Origin: Paenibacillus sp. GM2
GTDB taxonomy: Bacteria > Bacillota > Bacilli > Paenibacillales > Paenibacillaceae
Assembly: GCF_900069005.2 (NCBI RefSeq)
Contig: NZ_LN831278.1
Span: 463,784 to 526,233 of the forward strand
Length of the DNA stretch: 62,450 nucleotides
Direction of reading: 5' to 3'
A program made the position numbers and the translations under genes. Positions within the stretch are counted from its first letter, which is position 1. Every line of letters begins with the position of its first letter. The notes below the pieces were generated by a model. It saw only the letters and a list, made by a program, of their open reading frames with translations, was not told the DNA's origin and did no database searches. This document shows positions 8,364 to 17,376 of this stretch, one piece after another.

Positions 8364-9092
8364 GTGACTAACTTGATAAATTTTGCCCATCGTGGGGCAT
8401 CCGCTTATTGTCCTGAGAATACCATGTCTTCTTTTGTCCGCGCTTTGGAGCTTGGCGCCAGCGGGATTGAGACCGATGTGCAGATGACGAAGGATGGCCG
8501 TCTTGTGCTAATTCATGATGAATCGCTGGAGCGGACCACGGGAACGAAGGCGTTGGTGAAGGACTTGACCTGGGAGGAGACTCAGACGCTGGATGCAGGG
8601 AGCTGGTTCCATGCCGATTTTGCAGGGGAGAGGCTGCCATCTCTGGAGCAATTGCTGGAGCTTACCCGTGATAAAGGGACGATCGTCAATATCGAACTGA
8701 AGAATGGCTTCATTCAATATCCTGAATTAGAGAAAAAAGTAATCGAGATGATTAAGCGCTATGGGATGGCGGACCGAACGATTATTTCCGGCTTTAATCA
8801 TTATTCTTTGCGGGAATGCCATCAGCTCGCCCCGGATATTCGCACCGGCATTCTGTATGGCGAAGGGTTGTATGAGCCATGGGCCTATGCGAAGGGAATC
8901 GGCGCTGACGCGCTGCACGCATACATGTATGCATTAACACCGGAGTTGGTTGCCGAGGCGGCCAAGCACGGGGTTGCTTATCATCCGTTTACAGTAAATG
9001 AAGAGAGCATGATGAAGGCTTTGATCCAGGCTGGGGTAGCGGGGATTATTACCGATTATCCGGATAGACTGGCACAGCTATTATCAAATTAG
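8364..9092 (+). CDS. Glycerophosphodiester phosphodiesterase
   Basis: A 242-residue GDPD-family TIM barrel that hydrolyses glycerophosphodiesters to glycerol-3-phosphate and an alcohol. Catalytic and metal motifs are intact: HRG at residues 9-11 followed by PENT, E36-x-D38 (ETDVQMTKDG) and H51 (IHDESLERTT). The GYP-like end ITDYPDRL is also typical. There is no signal peptide, so it should act in the cytoplasm (UgpQ-like). The GTG start has AAGGAGG 7 bases upstream. Confidence 0.92.
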   Translation: MTNLINFAHRGASAYCPENTMSSFVRALELGASGIETDVQMTKDGRLVLIHDESLERTTGTKALVKDLTWEETQTLDAGSWFHADFAGERLPSLEQLLELTRDKGTIVNIELKNGFIQYPELEKKVIEMIKRYGMADRTIISGFNHYSLRECHQLAPDIRTGILYGEGLYEPWAYAKGIGADALHAYMYALTPELVAEAAKHGVAYHPFTVNEESMMKALIQAGVAGIITDYPDRLAQLLSN

Positions 9093-9180
9093 TATTTGCA
9101 AAGTGCATCTTCAGTACCGGGAGGGTTAGATGGAGCTAAGGATGGCTTTTTAGACAACCTCTAAATAGGGAGCGTGCTGA

Positions 9181-10392
9181 ATGAAGAAAACCTGGCTGTT
9201 GGGACTCGGTTTTTTTAGCATCAGTTTGACCTGGGCGCTTTACAACGCCTTTGTGCCGCTGTTCTTGGACAATTATTTGAAGAGCACAGCGATGATAGGG
9301 TTTATGATGACGATTGATAATTATTTCGCGATGTTTCTACAGCCATGGGTCGGTCACCGCAGTGATAGAACGAATACGAGATACGGACGCAGAATGCCGT
9401 ATCTGTTAATTGGGATGCCGCTTGGCGCGGTATTCGCAGCGCTTATTCCTTGGCATACAAGCTTCTTCACCCTGGTATTGTTTATGGTGTTAATGAATTT
9501 GTCGATGAGCTTGTTTCGGTCGCCGACCGTCGCATTGATGCCTGATATCACAGAGGAGAAGAATCGAACCAAGGCCAATGGAATTATTAATTTTATGGGC
9601 GGCGTGGGCTCAGTGCTGGCTTTTGCCCTTGGTTCCAAGATGTATGGAATCAGTTCGTATATGCCATTCCTGTTTGCCGGAATTGTCATGTTAGCTTCCT
9701 TGGTTGTGTTAAAAGCAGTCATCCGCGAGCCGGTTACGCTGCTAAGCCAGGAGGCGGCGGCAAAGCCAATCCGTCCAATCTCCATTAAAGAAGAGCTGAA
9801 CCGCACGACGCTGTTCATATTGGGCGCGATCTTCTTCTGGTTCGTAGCCTATCAAGGGGTTGAGGCTTTATTTACCCTGTATGGCACCAAATATATCGGC
9901 ATGTCTGACAGTGAGGCTTCCTTCTCGCTGACGTTCTTCTCGCTTGCCTTTCTCGTGTTTGCCCTGCCGAGCGGCTGGCTTGGGGCCAGGTTCGGTAAGA
10001 AGAAAATCATTTCAATTGGGGTAGGCGGTCTGTTTGTCATTTTCGGTTTATTGATCTTTGTCGATTCCGTATTATGGCTGCGAGTACTTCTGATCATTGG
10101 CGGCATTTTCTGGGCATGCATTAACATCAACTCTTATCCATGGGTCATTTCGACCGGTCGGGAGGAGAGCATTGGCACGCGAACAGGGATCTATTATTTT
10201 GTATCGTCACTGGCGGCCATATCTTCTCCACCGTTGCTGGGCTGGATAATTGATATATTTGGCTACTCTGCGCTGTTCGTATGCGCTTCGCTTGGCATGC
10301 TTCTCGCTCTCGCCTGCTTATTTGGAGCTGCATCCGAGAAGAAATCCTCCGGGCAGCAGCCGAAGGACGGTACGCAGCTGCCAATCAGGTAA
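9181..10392 (+). CDS. MFS transporter, SLC45/GPH sugar-carrier type
   Basis: A 403-residue carrier with about twelve membrane helices. The loop between helices 2 and 3 reads GHRSDRTNTRYGRRMPYLLIG, which matches the G-x-x-SDRT-x-T-x-x-GRRxP motif of SLC45/GPH-type sugar carriers. The gene follows the phosphodiesterase by 88 bases and may share its transcript. Substrate is unknown; a disaccharide is the usual guess for the family. Confidence 0.85.
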   Translation: MKKTWLLGLGFFSISLTWALYNAFVPLFLDNYLKSTAMIGFMMTIDNYFAMFLQPWVGHRSDRTNTRYGRRMPYLLIGMPLGAVFAALIPWHTSFFTLVLFMVLMNLSMSLFRSPTVALMPDITEEKNRTKANGIINFMGGVGSVLAFALGSKMYGISSYMPFLFAGIVMLASLVVLKAVIREPVTLLSQEAAAKPIRPISIKEELNRTTLFILGAIFFWFVAYQGVEALFTLYGTKYIGMSDSEASFSLTFFSLAFLVFALPSGWLGARFGKKKIISIGVGGLFVIFGLLIFVDSVLWLRVLLIIGGIFWACININSYPWVISTGREESIGTRTGIYYFVSSLAAISSPPLLGWIIDIFGYSALFVCASLGMLLALACLFGAASEKKSSGQQPKDGTQLPIR

Positions 10393-10418
10393 TAGAGATA
10401 AATTTGGGATCGTAACTG

Positions 10419-10470
10419 AAAATGCACCTGCATAGGGAATAGGACTTCCCCGTGCTGGTGCATTTTATTT
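10419..10470 (+). terminator. Bidirectional terminator between the MFS and ycnI genes
   Basis: AAAATGCACC and GGTGCATTTT flank an inner pairing (GCA/TGC), giving A and T tracts on both sides, as expected between convergent genes. Confidence 0.85.
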
Positions 10471-10476
10471 ATGTCC

Positions 10477-11217
10477 TTACCTGTTATAACGTTTAGCTCT
10501 GCGCAGAGCGAGAAACAGAGCGAGGATGGAGACGATCAATGCCGCAGTGGACAAAATAATCGAAGTGGTGGATGAAGCTGAACCTTGACCTTGGGCAGAC
10601 TCGGCGGTTTGCTGTGGTGCGTTGCTCTGACTGCTGTTGGCGCTGTTGGTATCCTGGGCTTGATGGTTATCTGATGGGGCAGTAGAATCGCTGGAGGCAT
10701 CATGATGGTGATCTCCCTGAGATGAGGAGCCGCCTGCTTGCAGGTCATTGGTAATCTTGGTCATCGAATGAGGCTTGTCTGAGCCTTCCGCGCCGGTCCA
10801 TTCCACGATGCTTCCATCGCTATAGTATTGAAAAGCGTCCCAGGCCAGATCCGCTTCACTATCCGGGTTTTTGCCAACAAATTCAAATTGCTGGAATTCT
10901 CCCGGACCAATTCCGTCTTTCTCCGCAGACCAGGTTACGGTAGTAATCTGACCGGATTCGTCCTTCGTTAGCTCAACCTTCCAGTCCGGTACCGGCCGAT
11001 ACTGCTTAAAGTCAAAGCCTTCCGGGACTTTCAAAGCCACTTTGGTTGTGGGGAGGTCTTTCTCCGATGGAATCTTGATGCTGTAGGTTTCCCAGGAGCC
11101 AGGCGCCGAACTGTTGGGCGACACGGTAACATGGGCGCTGGCGTTGTCTGCAAATAGAATAAAAAATAATACGGCGGCTGACAATAATGTAGTTAATCTA
11201 GTGAAATTTTTGTTCAT
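10477..11217 (-). CDS. ycnI: YcnI-like copper-binding surface protein (DUF1775)
   Basis: A 246-residue protein: Sec signal peptide (residues 1-28, ending ASA), mature start HVTVSPNSSAPG whose first His is the copper ligand known in YcnI, the DUF1775 beta-sandwich with the VPDWKVE and GPGEFQQFEF segments, a low-complexity linker rich in His, Ser and Gln (about 155-210), and a C-terminal membrane helix followed by RRAKRYNR. It should display copper-binding domains on the membrane surface. It lies 19 bases after ycnJ. Confidence 0.9.
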   Translation of the reverse strand: MNKNFTRLTTLLSAAVLFFILFADNASAHVTVSPNSSAPGSWETYSIKIPSEKDLPTTKVALKVPEGFDFKQYRPVPDWKVELTKDESGQITTVTWSAEKDGIGPGEFQQFEFVGKNPDSEADLAWDAFQYYSDGSIVEWTGAEGSDKPHSMTKITNDLQAGGSSSQGDHHHDASSDSTAPSDNHQAQDTNSANSSQSNAPQQTAESAQGQGSASSTTSIILSTAALIVSILALFLALRRAKRYNR

Positions 11218-11236
11218 ACATAACGCTCCTTATTTT

Positions 11237-13009
11237 TTAATTTCCGCTCTGCAGAATAAAATCATGATCAATGGAATCGAGGGTGGACAACAAAATATGA
11301 ATGCGTATATTCCATTCCCCACCCATAGTAATCATCTCATCTGCTTCCAGTGGGGAGGAACCCGGCATTTCGATCTGAATGACGCCCATGTCCATCTCTC
11401 TGGAGGTCAGGCTGAGAGTAGCCTGCTCAATATTATTAAGCTTGGTTCCGCTTGCGTCCTGAACCTCGAGGCTGAAGTGATTTTCGCCTAACCGGTTCGG
11501 ACTGACCTTCAGTGTAATCCGGTATCCATCCTCCGTTGTGGTCTGAAGCACTGCTGGACCTGGTGACGAAGAGGCGGAAGGCAGATTTCCCAGAACAGCA
11601 GCAAGTACGAGTACGACCGCGCCGAGACAGAATTCGTACCATACGCCCCGTCCGAGCGGTCGGGAGCGCTTTCTCCCGCGCAGGAATGCCGATAAGGCAA
11701 AAGCCAGCATAAGGAGCATAAGCGCAAATTTAGCCAGTAGAACAAGCCCGTATGGGGTATTCCAGAGCGCATGCAAGGTTGGGATATGCAGAAGGCTTCC
11801 ATAGACTCCGGTGAGCAGCAACAGCAAGACACAAAGCGAGGCCAGCAGTGAAAAACGCCGGATGGTTCCCCAATAAAGCGGTCTGAGACTGTCCGACTGC
11901 TCGGTATGTCGACGAACCGCCGGAAGCAGGAAGGCAATCGCCAGAATACCTCCAAGCCATATTGCGGCTGTGAGCAGATGTATAAAGTCAGCGCTGATAG
12001 CCATGAGCTTATGGCTGGTTGTGGCTGCATGCCCGATAAAAGCCTTGGCGACCATCAGCCCAATGCAAGCGATAAGCACGAGCCAGGACCACAGATGCTC
12101 CTGTCCGATAAATCTGGAAATAGCCCTGTCTGAAGCCTTGGGAGGGTCTTTTTCCATCAGCTTCATGACGTTATCATGCGGTTCGTCCTGTTCGGTGCCG
12201 GAAATTGTGTAGCATAGGCCCATGATGAATACAGCGAGCAGCATGACTTGGATGACTTGCCAGGTCCAGATTTGTCCGAAGCTGGTGAAGCGCAAAGTCT
12301 CCTGCAGCAAATCGAGGTCCCAGGCCTGAAGCCATGAGACACCTGCATCACTGGCTGTTTGCTGGGGAAGACTGAACAATACCCCAACTACGGTACAGGC
12401 GAGCCCCAGGTAGAGAAGCAGTAGACTGCGCTGTTCAAGCGAAGAGCTGCCGCGAAGGGTACGGGCTCCGGCAGGGAGCAGCAGAAGTCGGAAGAAGATG
12501 GTGCCGATACATAGGCTTAATCCGATGTAGAACAGCCAGCGGATGATTAATAAGCCTGCCCGGGGCAGTACGTTGTCATCCCCGGCGGGAGTATGCACGG
12601 CATACCCGCTTCCTTCCGCACCAATCCCAAAGGGAATCGTTCCGCTAATGGCATGTCCGTCGCTGGATACTGCCTTCCATTTCATACTGTAGATGCCGTT
12701 TGGCAAGTTATTCTTCAGGCTGGCGACCAGACGATTAGGATGTTCTGAATCGATGGCGGCGTCCCCCTGGTCCGCGCGTCTTCCATCTGGTCCCGTTATG
12801 ATAATGGAGTAGAAGGCCTGCTCAATCGATTCATTAAATGTGATGGAGACTTCCTCCGGGGGCGAGGCCAGAATCTCGTTTGCCGCCGGGGAGGAAGAGG
12901 TGACGGTCGCATGAGCGGATGCCAGACCCGAATAGCAGAACACAGAGAAGATACCGATCAAGAGCAGCGGAAGCATCCAGCGGGAGGAAATGGATTTGAA
13001 GATTTGCAC
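11237..13009 (-). CDS. ycnJ: CopC-CopD fusion copper import protein YcnJ
   Basis: A 590-residue fusion: signal peptide, a CopC domain starting HATVTSSSPA (copper-binding His at the mature N-terminus) with the second His in SSDGHAISGTIPF, then a CopD domain of about eight membrane helices, and an extracellular C-terminal domain of about 100 residues. B. subtilis YcnJ has this build and supports copper uptake. The start is GTG with AAGGCGG upstream. The copper repressor YcnK, usually adjacent, is not in the window. Confidence 0.9.
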   Translation of the reverse strand: MQIFKSISSRWMLPLLLIGIFSVFCYSGLASAHATVTSSSPAANEILASPPEEVSITFNESIEQAFYSIIITGPDGRRADQGDAAIDSEHPNRLVASLKNNLPNGIYSMKWKAVSSDGHAISGTIPFGIGAEGSGYAVHTPAGDDNVLPRAGLLIIRWLFYIGLSLCIGTIFFRLLLLPAGARTLRGSSSLEQRSLLLLYLGLACTVVGVLFSLPQQTASDAGVSWLQAWDLDLLQETLRFTSFGQIWTWQVIQVMLLAVFIMGLCYTISGTEQDEPHDNVMKLMEKDPPKASDRAISRFIGQEHLWSWLVLIACIGLMVAKAFIGHAATTSHKLMAISADFIHLLTAAIWLGGILAIAFLLPAVRRHTEQSDSLRPLYWGTIRRFSLLASLCVLLLLLTGVYGSLLHIPTLHALWNTPYGLVLLAKFALMLLMLAFALSAFLRGRKRSRPLGRGVWYEFCLGAVVLVLAAVLGNLPSASSSPGPAVLQTTTEDGYRITLKVSPNRLGENHFSLEVQDASGTKLNNIEQATLSLTSREMDMGVIQIEMPGSSPLEADEMITMGGEWNIRIHILLSTLDSIDHDFILQSGN

Positions 13010-13272
13010 AGTTGCACACCGCCTTATTTATAGATGCAATGATATTTGTTACATTTAACTCCTATTTTAAAGTTAATTTTTCAAAATGAGTATGGCTATA
13101 ATGGGCTATTCAAATTGCAAATCTCGTACTAAGTATGTCTAAAATATGAAAATTTCAATAAATCCGAGCTGTAATGGAGGGAATAGCGCTTACTTTTTAT
13201 GTTAAATATTTAAAAATGGACAAGAGTGAGCTAAAATAGTTGAAGAGCTATTATATGAAGGAGGAAGGTTTA

Positions 13273-14250
13273 GTGACATCGACTATTAAAGTAGGCATTG
13301 TAGGATACGGAAATTTAGGGCGCGGTGTAGAGAAAGCAATCCAACAAAATCCTGACATCGAATTGCGCGCCATTTTCTCAAGAAGAAACCCAGACGATGT
13401 AGCGGCTGCAAATGGCGTCGTACATATTTCTGAAATTGAGAAGTACAAGGGCGATATCGACGTCTTGATCCTTTGTGGAGGATCTGCAACCGACCTTCCT
13501 CAGCAAGGACCGGAATTTGCGGCTATGTTTAATACGGTAGACAGCTTCGATACTCATGCGAAAATTCCGGAGTATTTCGAACAAGTAAATGATGCGGCGA
13601 CCAAAGGCGGTCATGTTAGCTTGATCTCCACAGGCTGGGATCCGGGCTTATTCTCTCTTAATCGTCTGCTTGCACAATCCGTATTGCCGGAAGGCAAGGA
13701 ATATACGTTCTGGGGCAAAGGGGTTAGCCAAGGGCACTCCGATGCGATCCGCCGTGTAGCCGGCGTCAAGAACGGTGTTCAATACACAATTCCTGTAGAG
13801 GCCGCAGTTGAACGTGTACGTAAGGGCGAAAATCCGGAATTGTCGACGCGCGAGAAGCATTTGCGTGAGTGCTTTGTCGTTGCTGAAGAAGGCGCTGATT
13901 TGGCAAAGATTGAGAGCGAAATCAAGGAAATGCCGAACTACTTTGCGGATTATGATACTGTTGTTCATTTTATTAGTGAAGAAGAGCTGAAGAAGAATCA
14001 CTCAGCTATGCCTCATGGTGGAATGGTACTCAGAAGCGGCAAGACTGGGGAGAACAGCACGCAAATTTATGAATTTGCGCTTAAATTGGACAGCAATCCG
14101 GAATTTACAGCCAGTGTGCTGGTAGCGTATGCCCGTGCGGTATACAGATTGTCCCAAGCCGGACAATCCGGAGCCAGAACGGTATTCGATATTCCATTTG
14201 GATTGATGTCACCGAAGTCGCCAGAACAGCTTCGTAAGGAAATTCTGTAA
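13273..14250 (+). CDS. ddh: meso-Diaminopimelate dehydrogenase
   Basis: A 325-residue NADPH enzyme that makes meso-diaminopimelate in one step from tetrahydrodipicolinate and ammonia, for lysine and peptidoglycan synthesis. It has a Rossmann motif GIVGYGNLG, the signature HVSLISTGWDPGLFS, and WGKGVSQGHSDAIRRV in the substrate domain. GTG 13273 was chosen: AAGGAGG ends 8 bases before it, while the longer in-frame ATG lies inside the leader. The length fits the usual 320-330 residues. Confidence 0.95.
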   Translation: MTSTIKVGIVGYGNLGRGVEKAIQQNPDIELRAIFSRRNPDDVAAANGVVHISEIEKYKGDIDVLILCGGSATDLPQQGPEFAAMFNTVDSFDTHAKIPEYFEQVNDAATKGGHVSLISTGWDPGLFSLNRLLAQSVLPEGKEYTFWGKGVSQGHSDAIRRVAGVKNGVQYTIPVEAAVERVRKGENPELSTREKHLRECFVVAEEGADLAKIESEIKEMPNYFADYDTVVHFISEEELKKNHSAMPHGGMVLRSGKTGENSTQIYEFALKLDSNPEFTASVLVAYARAVYRLSQAGQSGARTVFDIPFGLMSPKSPEQLRKEIL

Positions 14251-14284
14251 TAGATGCGGTACAAACCGTTGTAGAGCATATAAG

Positions 14285-14318
14285 AAAAGCCTAAGGCCGA
14301 TGGCCTTAGGCTTTTTTT
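14285..14318 (+). terminator. Terminator after ddh
   Basis: A perfect stem AAAAGCCTAAGGCC / GGCCTTAGGCTTTT with a three-base loop and a seven-T run. Confidence 0.93.
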
Positions 14319-14407
14319 GTACGGGATGCTTGGCAGGGGCTCAGTCTTTATAATAGGTGTTGAATATTGAAACTGTTGCATTTATCACGTATAATCCATA
14401 ATGAAAA

Positions 14408-14422
14408 TGATAATCATTATCA
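14408..14422 (+). promoter_or_regulatory. Fur box upstream of the AraC regulator
   Basis: TGATAATCATTATCA is a perfect 7-1-7 Fur operator, 83 bases before the AraC gene start. Iron repression of the regulator is inferred. Confidence 0.88.
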
Positions 14423-14505
14423 ATTATACAAAAAGCAGTCGGAGTTCAACGTTCAAGCGCTTGTTGAAGGGGAAATAGGTCAGGGGGAGGCGTGATGAGG
14501 TTACC

Positions 14506-15522
14506 ATGGAAAAGTCTGATTTCCACGAGAACTTTGATTTATTCTTTGATTCCATTCGGGCAGGGCTGCCGGAAGCACGGAAGGATTGTGCCGAGCCATT
14601 GCCGGAGCAGCCGGAGCTTGGCCATAAATCGATAAGACGTTGGTCGCAAAGGAGTGATATGGAAATCGTCGTATCCGAGTTCACTTTGAATAAGGATTAC
14701 GCTTTTTCACTTCAGCCCTGTGCGGCGATGGTGGAAGTAAACTGCTGCTTGCTGGGGAAGCGGGAGATTAACTTGTCGGGCAGCAGCCATCAAGCGACGG
14801 CGGGGAGTTTTGCGCTGCAGTTCGGGAAGCCTGGCGCCGCCCGGTTTGAGTTTGCCGGAGGAGAGCCTTTCCGAATGCTATCGATCGGAATTCCCGTCAA
14901 GACGTTCAACGGCTTTATGGAACAGGCATGGGATACAGGCGTATTGATTGATTTTGAGCGGATTATGGGCGATCGGCACTTGCGGGTTTTTCAAGAGAAG
15001 ATTGGGCCTGCTGTTTCCTTTCTGATGAAGCGCTTCGCGTCTGCCGTCGACAAGCCTGGAGTCAGCAACCTGGAGCTGGAGTGCCATGCGCTGGAGATCT
15101 TTACGCTGGCTTGCCGCTTGTTCTTGAAGGAGGAAGAGGAGTCTTCCCGAGCGGTGTCATTGTCGCGGGATGAGATGGATAAGCTGCGAGAGGCCCGGCA
15201 AATTATGAAGGAGCGGTTAGTCGATCCGCCAACACTGATGGAATTGTCGCGAATGATTGGCCTTAACGATTTTAAGCTGAAGGCCGGTTTTAAGGAATTA
15301 TATGGTACGACCGTTTTTGGATATTTGAAAGACGAGCGATTAAGGCAAGCGATGCTCATGTTGCAGACGGGGCGGGTCAATGTTGGTGAAGCAGCCTGCG
15401 CGGTTGGCTATCTTAACCCCAGTTATTTCGCAGAAGCCTTCCGAAGTAAATATGGAGTTAATCCCGGTTTGTTTATGAAGGAGGTCAAAACAGAGTCTGG
15501 CCGATACCCATCCTCGCTCTAA
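14506..15522 (+). CDS. AraC-family regulator, PchR-like
   Basis: A 338-residue regulator with an N-terminal sensing domain (to about residue 210) and a C-terminal double HTH (about 228-330), including LMELSRMIGLNDFKLKAGFK and the second helix-turn-helix GEAACAVGYLNPSYFAEAFR, followed by KYGVNPG. PchR-type proteins sense siderophores and activate uptake genes. The Fur box ahead and the siderophore-binding lipoprotein gene behind support that role. GATGAGG lies 5 bases before the ATG. Confidence 0.88.
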   Translation: MEKSDFHENFDLFFDSIRAGLPEARKDCAEPLPEQPELGHKSIRRWSQRSDMEIVVSEFTLNKDYAFSLQPCAAMVEVNCCLLGKREINLSGSSHQATAGSFALQFGKPGAARFEFAGGEPFRMLSIGIPVKTFNGFMEQAWDTGVLIDFERIMGDRHLRVFQEKIGPAVSFLMKRFASAVDKPGVSNLELECHALEIFTLACRLFLKEEEESSRAVSLSRDEMDKLREARQIMKERLVDPPTLMELSRMIGLNDFKLKAGFKELYGTTVFGYLKDERLRQAMLMLQTGRVNVGEAACAVGYLNPSYFAEAFRSKYGVNPGLFMKEVKTESGRYPSSL

Positions 15523-15601
15523 ATCCCGCTAACCGCTGCACATATTCCGCCTGGTGGTAGAGACTAGCCGAGGTAGCATGCTAAAATGCTTCCATAGATA
15601 A

Positions 15602-15616
15602 TGAGAATCATTATCA
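15602..15616 (+). promoter_or_regulatory. Fur box upstream of the siderophore-binding lipoprotein
   Basis: TGAGAATCATTATCA matches the 7-1-7 Fur consensus at 14 of 15 positions and sits in an overlapping longer palindrome (GATAATGAGAATCATTATC). It is 65 bases before the gene start. Confidence 0.88.
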
Positions 15617-15680
15617 TTATAATGGATGCTCTTATAAGGAAGCTGTTGGAAGAGCATGCGATACGGAGGGGTTCAAACGG

Positions 15681-16667
15681 ATGAAGGGAATAAAGAGCAT
15701 GGCAGTCCTGTTATTGCTGGCTGCGTCGATAGGAATGGCAGGTTGCGGCGTACAAAATGCTGAAGGAACGGGAGAAAACGCAACGAAAGCAAACGGAGGG
15801 AATCAGCGAACGGTTCAAACGAAGCCAGCGGCTTCCGAAGAGGAATATCCGCTGACAATTAAGCATTTAAGCGGTACGACCGTTCTTGAAGCCAGGCCGA
15901 AAAAAATCGCAACGCCATACATCGCATTTGTCGATTATTTGGCGGTTCTGGATGAATATCCGATCTCGGCTCAAGGGGTCGAGACAATTATGAGCAATTT
16001 TCCAAGCTTGAGTAAACGTCTGGCCGGGAAAACGGTTATTGATCTAGGCATGGAAGCGGATATGGAGAGACTGCTCTCCTCCGGTCCCGATCTTATTCTT
16101 GCAGCGGACGACATGGCGGATCAATACGAACAATTAAGCAAGATCGCACCGACGGTTGTGCTGCCGCAAGCGGGGGATTGGCGGGAAACCCTGCAGGAAA
16201 TCGCCCGAATTATAGGCAAGGAACAGAAAGCGGATGAGGTGCTGGCGGAGTTTGATCGCAAGTCTGCAGAGTACAAAGAAAAGTTAGCTTTCCGCCAGAA
16301 TGAAACGGTTATGTTCGCGATGTATTCGGGTAAAAAGCAATTCGTTACCTGGAACGACGGCCGATTTGATCCGTTTTATAAAGGCCTCGGGCTGACACCG
16401 CCGCCTGGCCTAACCTCCAATATAGGGCAGCTGACGCTGGAAGGATTGGCTGACTTGAACCCGGATCATTTATTTCTCATCAACAATTGGCAGACGCCTG
16501 TTGAAGGCGGTGTCCGCAATGATTTGAAGGACGATGGAGTATGGAACAGCCTGAATGCCGTCAAGCAAGATCAGGTGTACTTCTTGGAGGATCCCTCGCT
16601 TCCGGGTCCTATGGCATTGGCCAAAATCGACGGTATTGAATCGATTATGAAAGCTTTGGCCCAATAG
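15681..16667 (+). CDS. Iron-siderophore ABC transporter substrate-binding lipoprotein
   Basis: A 328-residue periplasmic-binding-protein type lipoprotein. Signal peptide and lipobox end at GMAGC (Cys22 lipidated), followed by a Gly/Asn/Thr-rich linker and a cluster A-8 (FecB/FhuD-like) fold with RPKKIATPYIAFVDYLAVL and the DLGMEADMERLLSSGPDLIL segment. It captures ferric siderophore at the outer membrane face of the cell. No permease or ATPase follows; a terminator comes next, so it must use components encoded elsewhere. Fur control is indicated by the upstream operator. Confidence 0.9.
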   Translation: MKGIKSMAVLLLLAASIGMAGCGVQNAEGTGENATKANGGNQRTVQTKPAASEEEYPLTIKHLSGTTVLEARPKKIATPYIAFVDYLAVLDEYPISAQGVETIMSNFPSLSKRLAGKTVIDLGMEADMERLLSSGPDLILAADDMADQYEQLSKIAPTVVLPQAGDWRETLQEIARIIGKEQKADEVLAEFDRKSAEYKEKLAFRQNETVMFAMYSGKKQFVTWNDGRFDPFYKGLGLTPPPGLTSNIGQLTLEGLADLNPDHLFLINNWQTPVEGGVRNDLKDDGVWNSLNAVKQDQVYFLEDPSLPGPMALAKIDGIESIMKALAQ

Positions 16668-16803
16668 GGACAGGCTGCTTATCGATATTGTGCCTAATTT
16701 TTATTCAAGGACTTGGACAGTTGATAAAAGGCATGAACTTGAGGCCAATGATAATGACAGAATGAAGCTGTCCCGCAATTCTCAGCGGGCAGATCATAAA
16801 TAC

Positions 16804-16846
16804 AAAGCGCAAGCTGCGGGGCAGTTCGTCCCCTGGCCTGCGCTTT
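16804..16846 (+). terminator. Terminator after the siderophore-binding gene
   Basis: AAAGCGCA...GGGG pairs with CCCC...TGCGCTTT and is followed by T residues; it ends the transcript about 140 bases after the stop. Confidence 0.85.
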
Positions 16847-17376
16847 TTTGTGTATATATTTATATAGGCTGAATGCCAAAAAATATGAGTGAACAATGAC
16901 ATAATAGCTGCGAAATACGGCAATATCTTCGGATTGATATCGCTGGAGAAGCGCATGTTACGCCTAATTCACTAGCAGGACAAGGATGAGATGGGAAATA
17001 AGAAAAAAGCATCAAAGTAATAAAATTCCATAACAAGAGTTTACCTTATAGATCAATAAGGTAAGTGATAATAATCACGAACTATTCAAATAAATATGAC
17101 AATTCATCGAACAATACCTTAAAGAAGGGGCAATGTGAACAATTATCAAAATCGACGAATTTGCTAAAATACGATCAAATTTGGACGAATTTGAACTTTT
17201 GTTCTAAATCTAAAGAGAGAAAACGAAAAATAAATGTAAATTTTTAGTATAAATGTAATTAGCTATGAATTGTTATTGTTTAATAGCTTACCTAACATAG
17301 TGTTAGATAATTAATACTACCATCCCTGGAAGAGTGGGTGGTGCGTGATATTGCTGGAAAGGGGTAACGGAATTTT
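16847..17376 (+). other. A+T-rich intergenic region with two palindromes before qoxA
   Basis: No believable gene is seen in this region. Two perfect inverted repeats stand out: TTACCTTAT-agatca-ATAAGGTAA at 17041-17064 and CTAACA-tag-TGTTAG at 17292-17306. The second lies about 70 bases before the qoxA start and could be an operator of the oxidase operon. Neither matches the Rex, ResD or Fur consensus I know. Confidence 0.5.

Noticed and set aside
17065..17247. 60-residue ORF upstream of qoxA
   Set aside because: Low-complexity A+T-rich sequence (Asn, Lys, Ser) with no ribosome site.
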